5,028 nucleotides of DNA. It comes from Bacteroidales bacterium (GTDB lineage Bacteria > Bacteroidota > Bacteroidia > Bacteroidales > UBA932). The stretch covers positions 1 to 5,028 of the forward strand of contig JAFZLP010000104.1 of the NCBI GenBank assembly GCA_017551405.1, given 5' to 3'. The notes below the pieces were generated by a model that had not been told where the DNA came from, ran no database searches, and was given only the letters and a program-made list of their open reading frames with translations. The position numbers were made by a program, and so were the translations under genes. Below, piece after piece: positions 1-5,028 of this stretch; the stretch's first letter is position 1; each line of letters starts with the position of its first letter.

Positions 1-255
1 ATAATCGTTGACGCCCTTCCTGATCTGGGTCCAGTTGACGTCGCCGAAATCGAAGTTCTTGAGGAAGCTGCCGAAATTGATACCGATGAGATAGGAAACG
101 GAATCCACAAGGGCCCTTGAAGGTTCATAATCCTTCGGGGTCTTTACGGCCTCTTTGGCTTCGGTGTCCTTTACGGTAGCCTCTTGCTCGCCTTTAGGCT
201 GGCAGGCTACCACTGAGATGCCCAAAATAAGGGCAAATAACATTTTGTTTTTCAT
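1..255 (-). CDS. FKBP-type peptidyl-prolyl cis-trans isomerase lipoprotein, N-terminal part (partial, runs off left edge)
   Basis: Translating the minus strand from the ATG at 255 gives 85 codons open to the window edge. Residues 1-17 are a short basic start (MKNK) and a hydrophobic stretch ending in SVVA before Cys18, a lipoprotein signal peptide with lipobox VVAC, so the protein should be lipid-anchored after cleavage at Cys18. A charged, Glu/Lys/Thr-rich linker follows (about 19-46). From about 50 the pattern DSVSYLIGINFG...DVNWTQIRKGV matches the helical N-terminal dimerisation domain of Mip/FkpA-like isomerases. The FKBP catalytic domain expected downstream lies outside the window, so isomerase activity is inferred from the N-terminal domain only. 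In the family these proteins assist folding of proline-containing envelope proteins. The start lies 27 nt after the sugar kinase stop with an A/T-rich leader and no Shine-Dalgarno; Met5 is a possible alternative start but would shorten the basic n-region. It may be the last or a middle gene of the run. Confidence 0.8.
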   Translation of the reverse strand, partial: MKNKMLFALILGISVVACQPKGEQEATVKDTEAKEAVKTPKDYEPSRALVDSVSYLIGINFGSFLKNFDFGDVNWTQIRKGVNDY

Positions 256-282
256 AACGTTAATAATTTAAAAAAGTTCATG

Positions 283-1245
283 TCAAAGCTCCCATGCGAG
301 GGCCGAAGCGCCGAGGATGGCGGCATCGGACTCCTTCAGCTGGGAGAAAAGTATCTTAACCTTGCCCTTCCAAAGCGGGAGGAGGTTCTCGTTCATGGCC
401 TTGAGGGTGGGTTCATACAGGAACTCCTTGGCCCTTGCCAGGCCTCCGAACAGCACGATGGCCTCGGGAGCCGAGAACTCTACGAAGTCTGCAAGTTTCT
501 CGCCAAGGATGCGTCCGGTGTAATCGAAGATGCGTTTTGCCATTTTGTCACCGTCCTTGGCAGCCTGGTAGACGTCTTTGGAGGTGATGTTCTGGATGTC
601 CCTGAGCAGGCTGGGCTCGTCCGGATTCATGTCGAGCCACTCGCGGGCGGTACGGGCCACGCCGATGGCGGAGCAATAAGCCTCGAGGCAGCCGTGCTTG
701 CCGCAGCCGCAAAGGCGGCCGTTGTGGCGCACCGCGCAGGTATGGCCAAGCTCGCCGGCGAAACCGTCGGAGCCGTAGACCATCTGGCCGTTGATGACGA
801 TACCGGAGCCGACGCCGGTGCCGAGGGTGATCATGATGAAGTCCTTCATACCCTTGGCCGCACCGTAGGCCATTTCGCCCATGGCGGCGGCGTTGGCGTC
901 GTTGGTGAGGGCGACGGGGATGCCGCCGCAAGCCTCGGAGAGCATCTTTGCGAAGTCGACGCTTCCGTGGGCCGCCCATGGCAGATTGGGTGCGAAGGCA
1001 ATGGTGCCGGTGTAATAGTTGCCGTTCGGGGCGCCTACGCCGATACCGCGGATCTCTCCGTGCTTGCCGGCCTGGGCCACGAGCTTGATGACGCCCTGGG
1101 CGAGTTCCTTGATGATCACCGCCGCATCCGCGCTGGGATTGGCCTTGATGACGCTCTGGGCGAGCACTTCGCCCCTTGCATCGACCACGCCGAGCTTGCT
1201 GCTCTGGCCGCCGATGTCTATACCTACTACGTAATCTTTTGCCAT
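283..1245 (-). CDS. ROK family sugar kinase, probable glucokinase
   Basis: A 320-residue protein of normal length for single-domain ROK kinases, which transfer phosphate from ATP to glucose or a related hexose in the cytoplasm. Visible motifs in order: the phosphate-1 loop GIDIGGQSSKLGVVD (8-22); NDANAAAMGE (115-124), whose Asp116 fits the catalytic base; the phosphate-2 loop ITLGTGVGSG (139-148); the sugar-binding GELGH (164-168); and the zinc cluster His168, Cys179, Cys181, Cys186 followed by LEAYCS (187-192). The C-terminal adenosine region contains VLFGGLA (264-270). No N-terminal helix-turn-helix is present, so this is an enzyme and not a ROK repressor. The ATG lies 1 nt after the transporter stop (TAG-T-ATG), implying translational coupling; only a weak purine run (GTAGAG) precedes it. 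The adjacency supports import followed by phosphorylation of the same sugar. Glucose is the best guess; mannose or an amino sugar cannot be excluded from motifs. Confidence 0.9.
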   Translation of the reverse strand: MAKDYVVGIDIGGQSSKLGVVDARGEVLAQSVIKANPSADAAVIIKELAQGVIKLVAQAGKHGEIRGIGVGAPNGNYYTGTIAFAPNLPWAAHGSVDFAKMLSEACGGIPVALTNDANAAAMGEMAYGAAKGMKDFIMITLGTGVGSGIVINGQMVYGSDGFAGELGHTCAVRHNGRLCGCGKHGCLEAYCSAIGVARTAREWLDMNPDEPSLLRDIQNITSKDVYQAAKDGDKMAKRIFDYTGRILGEKLADFVEFSAPEAIVLFGGLARAKEFLYEPTLKAMNENLLPLWKGKVKILFSQLKESDAAILGASALAWEL

Positions 1246-1246
1246 A

Positions 1247-2518
1247 CTACTCTACGGGAATGTCTTTGTTAACGTTCTTGCAACCTGCCAGGGCGTAGTA
1301 CACGAGGTACAGCAGGCAGGCGATGATGAGCCAGTAGCTCTGGAGCGAGCCGACATGGTCTGCCAGGAGGTTCTGGAAGAACGGGATGATGCCGCCGCCG
1401 CAGACCAGGGTCATGAAGATGCCGGATGCGGCTGCAGTGTATTTGCCGAGGCCCTCGACCGCGAGGTTGAAGATTGCGCCCCACATGATGGAGGTGCAGA
1501 GGCCGCAGAGGATGAGGAAGCCGAGAGACAGGGGGATGGCGTTGCCGCCGACCTTGATCTGCACGGTTTCGGGAATGAAGATGGCGAGCAGCACGAAGAG
1601 GATAGCAACCGAGGACATGACCCAGAGCATGGTCTTGCTGCTGATCTTGGAACCTACGGAAGCGCCGATCAGACGGCCGACGAGCATGCTGAGCCAGTAG
1701 CCGCCGATCATGGTGCCGGCGAGGGCCGGACCTACCCAGCTGAGGCCGGAGTAATAGACGTTGGCGGTGTTGGGGATGCCGACCTCGATGCCGACATAGA
1801 AGAAGATGGCGATGGCGCCGAGCACGAAATGACGGAACGACAGCGGGCTGTGTTTGTCTTTCTGAAGATTGCCTGCCAGGCGGGCGGCCTTCTCTTCAGC
1901 GGTTTCCATGTGAGGCTCGGGGATGTTCGTGAGCTTGATGATGAGGAAAGCGAGGGCGAAGATGGCCATTGCGATGATCATCACGGGAGCAGCCTTGGCC
2001 ACGGTGGCGTTCTGGATGGAGCCGCCTACCAGCCAGCCGACGAGGATCGGGGCCAGGGTGCCGCCGATGCTGTTGCAGGAGCCGCCCCACTGGATGAGCT
2101 GATTGCCCTTGTTTCCGCCGCCGCCGAGGGTGTTGAGCATGGGATTCACGACAATGTTGAGCATGCACATGGAGAAGCCTGCCACGAATGCGCCGAGCAC
2201 ATACACCAGGAAGCTTTCCATGTAGCCGGACAGGAACTGGATGCCCACGCCGATGAATCCTACGGTAACGGCTGCGAGAGCGGTGAACTTATAGCCCTTG
2301 CGCTTGAGGATGAGACCTGCGGGAATACCCATGCAGGCATAGGCTATGAAGTTCGCGAGGGTGCCGAGCTGGGAAAGGGCCTTGGAGGCACCGAACTGGT
2401 TTGTTACTACCACGCCCATCGAACCTGCGAGGTTCGTCACGAACGCGATCATGAAGAACAGTGCAAACATCACCACGATTACCGGGGTGTAGTTCTGCTT
2501 TTTTTCTGCGTTTGCCAT
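1247..2518 (-). CDS. Sugar MFS transporter, FHS (FucP/GluP-like) family
   Basis: A 423-residue inner-membrane protein with about 12 hydrophobic helices (roughly 12-36, 50-71, 78-97, 101-122, 146-166, 177-196, 228-247, 262-284, 294-315, 328-350, 360-383, 393-412) and a charged central loop at 197-227 between the two six-helix halves, the usual MFS layout and length. Family clues are the TM2-3 loop LKRKGYK (71-77), NIVVNP (121-126) in TM4, which corresponds to the ETAANP motif of FucP, and NQLIQWGGSCNSIG (139-152), like the N..Q...NS.G stretch of FucP. These place it in the fucose/glucose/galactose proton-symporter family. The cargo is not determinable, but a ROK hexose kinase 1 nt downstream points to a free hexose such as glucose. 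By hand alignment the acidic residues equivalent to FucP Asp46 and Glu135 are Gly32 and Asn121, so proton coupling or substrate may differ. The start lies 12 nt after the upstream stop; the leader is AT-rich with no Shine-Dalgarno. Confidence 0.88.
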   Translation of the reverse strand: MANAEKKQNYTPVIVVMFALFFMIAFVTNLAGSMGVVVTNQFGASKALSQLGTLANFIAYACMGIPAGLILKRKGYKFTALAAVTVGFIGVGIQFLSGYMESFLVYVLGAFVAGFSMCMLNIVVNPMLNTLGGGGNKGNQLIQWGGSCNSIGGTLAPILVGWLVGGSIQNATVAKAAPVMIIAMAIFALAFLIIKLTNIPEPHMETAEEKAARLAGNLQKDKHSPLSFRHFVLGAIAIFFYVGIEVGIPNTANVYYSGLSWVGPALAGTMIGGYWLSMLVGRLIGASVGSKISSKTMLWVMSSVAILFVLLAIFIPETVQIKVGGNAIPLSLGFLILCGLCTSIMWGAIFNLAVEGLGKYTAAASGIFMTLVCGGGIIPFFQNLLADHVGSLQSYWLIIACLLYLVYYALAGCKNVNKDIPVE

Positions 2519-2530
2519 ATTGGTTTAGTT

Positions 2531-4018
2531 TTAAATTGAATTGATGTTCTTTTTATTGGGGCTCTTGGAGCGCCCGGTGACATACAGGTAGCGGCGGTTC
2601 GCGGGGTACAGAAAGCCGCGGTCACCGGTGTAGAGCCAGCCGTCCGCCACCGCCTTTGCGGTGGCTTCGGGATTCTTCCAGTAGCCTGCCATGACGTTTT
2701 CGCCGCGGATCACTATTTCACCGGTCTGGCCGTCAGGCAGTTCGTTGCGGTCTGCGTCGCAGATCTTGATGTCGATGGGTTCCACCGTGCAGCCACAGCT
2801 GCCGAAAACGGCGTCGCCCTCGGAATTCGCGCTGATGATGAGGGTGGCCTCGCTGCGGCCGTAGCCCTGGAACACGGGCACTCCGATGGCGCAGAACCAC
2901 TTCTGGAGCTCGATGTCGAGCGGCGCCCCGCCGCCGACGAAGAAGTGCATATCGGGGCCGAAAGCGGCCTCACGCACGGGCTTGAACAGCTTTCTGTCGA
3001 GCAGCCGGAGGACGGGCTTTTTCCAGAACTGGGTTATGCCGGGCTTGCCGGCGTTGTAGTATTCGCGGTTGTAGCCGATCGCGAACCTGACGCCCCGTTC
3101 GAAGCGTTTCCGGAACTTCTCCCCTTTAGCCTTGACGGCACCCTCGATGGACTTCTTGAAGCGGAGGGAGAGGGCGGGCACGCTGAGCATGACGTAGGGC
3201 TTGACGGCCTTGACGGCCCCCTGGATGCTGCGCAGGGAGACCATCCGGGTCTTGCCCACGGGTACAGTGGCTATGCTGCCGCCATGCATCATCATGGTGT
3301 AGAAACCGGCCACTTGCGCAAAGCAGTGGTCCGGTGGAAGGGTGACGAGCATGGTGCTGCCCCTGGGAACGCTTATGACGCTGGCGCCCTGTTCCACGTT
3401 GGCGGTAATGTTGCGGTGGGTGAGCAAGATGCCTTTGGAATCGTCGGCAGTGCCGGACGTGTAGGAGATGTTGGCGTAGTCGTCGGGGCCGACGGACGCG
3501 ATGCGCGCGTCCAGCAGGTCCCTGTGCGCCATTATGAACTTGACTCCGAGCTCGCGCAGTTCGCCCACGGACATTTCGCCGGGCTGGAGATCAACTTTGT
3601 CGAGCACTATGACCTTGCGGACGGCCGGGCATTCCGCCACGACGCTGCGGATCCTGGGCAGCTCGTTCGCCGAGGCGACCACGTATACGGAATCGGAATG
3701 GTTGATGCGGAAAGAAAGGTCCTCATCGGGCCCGGGCTTGCAGGAAAGGGGCACGTTCACGCCACCGGCGTAAAGGATGCCGAGCTCGGTCATCACCCAG
3801 AGGTTGCGCGCCTCCGACATAAGGGAGACCTTTTCTCCTTTCTGCAGCCCCAGGGACATGAAGCCTGCGGCCAGGATGCGCCCTTCGTCGCGGGTCTGCT
3901 TGAAGGTGGTTTCCGTCCAGGCGCCGCCGGTCTTTTCGCGCAGATAGGTGAGGTCCGCGAACTGCTTCGCATACCTCTCCACGAAATCGATGATGGTTAT
4001 CCGCGCGTTTCCGGACAT
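2531..4018 (-). CDS. AMP-binding acyl-CoA synthetase (long-chain fatty acid--CoA ligase type), lacking the C-terminal domain
   Basis: A 495-residue member of the ANL superfamily, which activates a carboxylic acid (here probably a fatty acid) as acyl-AMP and then forms acyl-CoA. The large N-terminal domain is intact: A3 P-loop YTSGTADDSKG (186-196), LPPDHCFAQ (227-235), VGGGAPLD (361-368), A5 QGYGRSEA (384-391), A7 YTGDRG (463-468) with Asp466, and A8 hinge YLYVTGRSK (477-485). Relatives continue for roughly 60-130 residues with a mobile lid domain that carries the A10 catalytic lysine. Here the protein ends with ten residues of Ser, Pro, Asn, Lys and Ile type and a TAA, and these last codons are AT-rich, unlike the rest of the gene. 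It is therefore C-terminally truncated, perhaps a pseudogene or adenylation-impaired protein. The ATG is 3 nt after the kinase stop, in the same frame (TAA-ACC-ATG). The long-chain assignment comes from overall pattern similarity and is less certain than the superfamily. Confidence 0.82.
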   Translation of the reverse strand: MSGNARITIIDFVERYAKQFADLTYLREKTGGAWTETTFKQTRDEGRILAAGFMSLGLQKGEKVSLMSEARNLWVMTELGILYAGGVNVPLSCKPGPDEDLSFRINHSDSVYVVASANELPRIRSVVAECPAVRKVIVLDKVDLQPGEMSVGELRELGVKFIMAHRDLLDARIASVGPDDYANISYTSGTADDSKGILLTHRNITANVEQGASVISVPRGSTMLVTLPPDHCFAQVAGFYTMMMHGGSIATVPVGKTRMVSLRSIQGAVKAVKPYVMLSVPALSLRFKKSIEGAVKAKGEKFRKRFERGVRFAIGYNREYYNAGKPGITQFWKKPVLRLLDRKLFKPVREAAFGPDMHFFVGGGAPLDIELQKWFCAIGVPVFQGYGRSEATLIISANSEGDAVFGSCGCTVEPIDIKICDADRNELPDGQTGEIVIRGENVMAGYWKNPEATAKAVADGWLYTGDRGFLYPANRRYLYVTGRSKSPNKKNINSI

Positions 4019-4021
4019 GGT

Positions 4022-4669
4022 TTACAGGTGCGGATTGGGATTGGCGGCCTTGCGGTGCGAGAACAGGCCGTACAGCTGGGCGTCTATCATGTCGGTGATC
4101 TTCTCGAAGTCTTCCGGCTTGTTTCCGAACTTGATGTTGTCGGCATCGACCACGAGCATGTTGCCCTGGTAGTCCTTGATCCAGGCTTCGTACTTTTCGT
4201 TCAGGCCGGTGAGATAGTCGATGCGGATGCTCCGCTCGTATTCGCGGCCGCGCTTCTGGATCTGCGAGATGAGGTTGGGGATGCTGGAACGTAGATAGAT
4301 CAGGAGATCGGGATAGCCGACCAGGGACATCATGAGATTGAACAGGTCGGAGTAATTCTCGAAATCACGGGTGGTCATGAGACCCATGTCGTGCAGGTTG
4401 GGAGCGAAGATCTTGGCGTCTTCGAAGATGGTCCTGTCCTGGATTACCACGTCGTCGGTCTTGGAGATGTCCACCACGTCCTTGAAGCGCTTGTTCAGGA
4501 AATAGATCTGGAGGTTGAAGGACCAGCGTTCCATGTCTTCGTAGAAATCGGCCAGATAGGGATTGAAGTCTACCGATTCGAACTTGGGAATCCACCCGTA
4601 ATGGGCGGCCAGCATTTTGGTGAGCGTGGTCTTGCCGCTGCCGATGTTTCCTGCTATGGCGATGTGCAT
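4022..4669 (-). CDS. Deoxynucleoside kinase (dAdo/dGuo/dCyd kinase family)
   Basis: A 215-residue cytoplasmic kinase, the usual size for bacterial deoxynucleoside kinases, which phosphorylate deoxynucleosides to 5'-monophosphates for salvage. Seen in order: Walker A GNIGSGKTT (7-15); Glu31, in the position of the catalytic base of the family; NPYLADFYEDMERWSFNLQ (36-54), with Gln54 in the base-contacting position; the QDRTIFEDA motif (77-85) with Asp78-Arg79; and the Arg-rich lid KRGREYERS (139-147). This pattern resembles Gram-positive and mycoplasma dAdo/dGuo kinases more than thymidine kinase 1. The exact base preferred cannot be read from the sequence. A paralogue lies 38 nt upstream. Compared with that copy this one has a short extra tail from about residue 204, basic and Pro/Asn-rich. 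The ATG directly precedes the Walker A strand, so the start is secure although no Shine-Dalgarno is visible. Confidence 0.9.
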   Translation of the reverse strand: MHIAIAGNIGSGKTTLTKMLAAHYGWIPKFESVDFNPYLADFYEDMERWSFNLQIYFLNKRFKDVVDISKTDDVVIQDRTIFEDAKIFAPNLHDMGLMTTRDFENYSDLFNLMMSLVGYPDLLIYLRSSIPNLISQIQKRGREYERSIRIDYLTGLNEKYEAWIKDYQGNMLVVDADNIKFGNKPEDFEKITDMIDAQLYGLFSHRKAANPNPHL

Positions 4670-4694
4670 GGTGTTATTGGTTTTATAAATCTTA

Positions 4695-4702
4695 CAAATA
4701 TA
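4695..4702 (-). promoter_or_regulatory. Candidate Bacteroidota -7 promoter box in the gap between the two kinases
   Basis: On the minus strand this reads TATATTTG, an exact fit to the TAnnTTTG -7 element used by the Bacteroidota primary sigma factor. It lies 25 nt before the downstream kinase start, leaving room for a short leader. No TTG-type -33 element was found at 17-20 nt upstream, where the sequence is still the end of the upstream kinase. In AT-rich spacer DNA such a match can arise by chance, so this is only a weak candidate. Confidence 0.2.
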
Positions 4703-4707
4703 TCAAT

Positions 4708-5028
4708 TTATTTGAACAGTCCGAAGAGTTCCGCGTCTATCTTGTCGGTTATCTTTTCGAAGTCGGCGGGGTTGTTCTTGAAGTCGAGGTTGTCGGTTTC
4801 GATGACCAGGAGACGGCCCTTGTAATTGCCGATCCACTCTTCGTAGTGGCGGTTGAGACCGCTCAGATACTCGATGCTGATGCTCTGCTCGTACTCGCGC
4901 CCGCGCTTCTGGATGTTGGCCACCAGGTGCTCTATGCTGCTCTTGAGGTAGATGAGCAGTTCGGGCGGCCGCACCATGCTCATCATGAGGCTGTAGAGCT
5001 GCATGTAGGTGTCGTAGTCGCGCTCGGA
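4708..5028 (-). CDS. Deoxynucleoside kinase paralogue, C-terminal part (partial, runs off right edge)
   Basis: The frame is open from the right edge to the TAA at 4710-4708, giving 106 residues; the gene start is outside the window, so the Met at 5004 is internal. It aligns without gaps to residue 99 onward of the neighbouring kinase, with about 63 of 105 positions identical by hand count. It keeps the lid motif KRGREYEQS and the LLIYL strand before it, plus the DFEKITD.ID C-terminal helix, and it ends at GLFK without the neighbour's extra tail. The Walker A and DR motifs would lie outside the window, so activity is inferred from the paralogue. Tandem kinases of this family are known in Lactobacillus, where the two products form a dAdo/dGuo kinase heterodimer; a similar arrangement is possible here. 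Confidence 0.88.
   Translation of the reverse strand, partial: SERDYDTYMQLYSLMMSMVRPPELLIYLKSSIEHLVANIQKRGREYEQSISIEYLSGLNRHYEEWIGNYKGRLLVIETDNLDFKNNPADFEKITDKIDAELFGLFK

Noticed and set aside
259..286. Promoter-like TTGACA and AT-rich stretch before the FKBP lipoprotein
   Set aside because: The TTGACA overlaps the kinase stop by chance; a matching downstream box would fall almost on the ATG, leaving no leader, and Bacteroidota do not use that consensus. No good TAnnTTTG box is present.
280..1272. Long plus-strand open frame (330 codons) opposite the sugar kinase
   Set aside because: It mirrors the codon pattern of the minus-strand ROK gene, has no recognisable domain, and is rich in Gly, Ala, Asp, Val and His as expected from antisense of GC-rich codons.
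1355..2539. Long plus-strand open frame (394 codons) opposite the transporter
   Set aside because: Its Asp/Glu/His/Gly-rich composition is the antisense image of a hydrophobic membrane protein; the minus-strand frame has clear transporter motifs.
2519..2560. Possible promoter for the transporter gene in the AT-rich stretch
   Set aside because: No TAnnTTTG or spaced TTG element can be read on the minus strand here, so it is described as a probable former leader and not as a promoter.
2945..4294. Long plus-strand open frame (449 codons) spanning the synthetase and kinase genes
   Set aside because: It crosses two well-supported minus-strand genes, has no motif, and its openness is explained by GC-rich codon use.
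4670..4707. Possible terminator between the two kinases
   Set aside because: The gap is AT-rich but has no GC-rich inverted repeat able to form a stem.

Overview
The window looks like a piece of a Bacteroidota chromosome, most likely order Bacteroidales. This rests on three observations: start codons with no convincing Shine-Dalgarno and A/T-rich leaders; protein types typical of that group (tandem deoxynucleoside kinases, a FucP-like sugar transporter paired with a ROK sugar kinase, a Mip/FKBP-type lipoprotein); and GC-rich coding sequence broken only by short AT-rich gaps. The genus cannot be fixed from this sequence alone.

All supported genes lie on the minus strand, so transcription runs from the right edge to the left edge. 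In that order they are: the C-terminal half of a deoxynucleoside kinase (cut by the right edge); a complete second deoxynucleoside kinase about 60% identical to it over the shared part; an AMP-binding acyl-CoA synthetase that stops abruptly at the hinge before its C-terminal domain; a 12-TM sugar MFS transporter of the fucose/glucose/galactose (FHS) type; a ROK-family sugar kinase (probable glucokinase); and the first 85 residues of an FKBP-type peptidyl-prolyl isomerase lipoprotein (cut by the left edge). Gaps between them are 38, 3, 12, 1 and 27 nt. No stretch longer than 38 nt lacks a gene, and no terminator hairpin was seen, so a single transcript is plausible, with one weak candidate internal promoter in the 38-nt gap.

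Functionally there are three groups. The two kinases salvage deoxynucleosides. The transporter and ROK kinase form an obvious pair: import of a free hexose followed by ATP-dependent phosphorylation, a route independent of the PTS. The acyl-CoA synthetase and the FKBP lipoprotein have no evident link to either.

The most notable feature is the synthetase. Its reading frame runs from a normal A8 hinge motif straight into what looks like the AT-rich leader of the transporter gene, so the lid domain carrying the catalytic lysine is missing. This suggests a deletion (or an assembly join) that fused two originally separate transcription units. No mobile element, CRISPR array, RNA gene or clearly new system was found.
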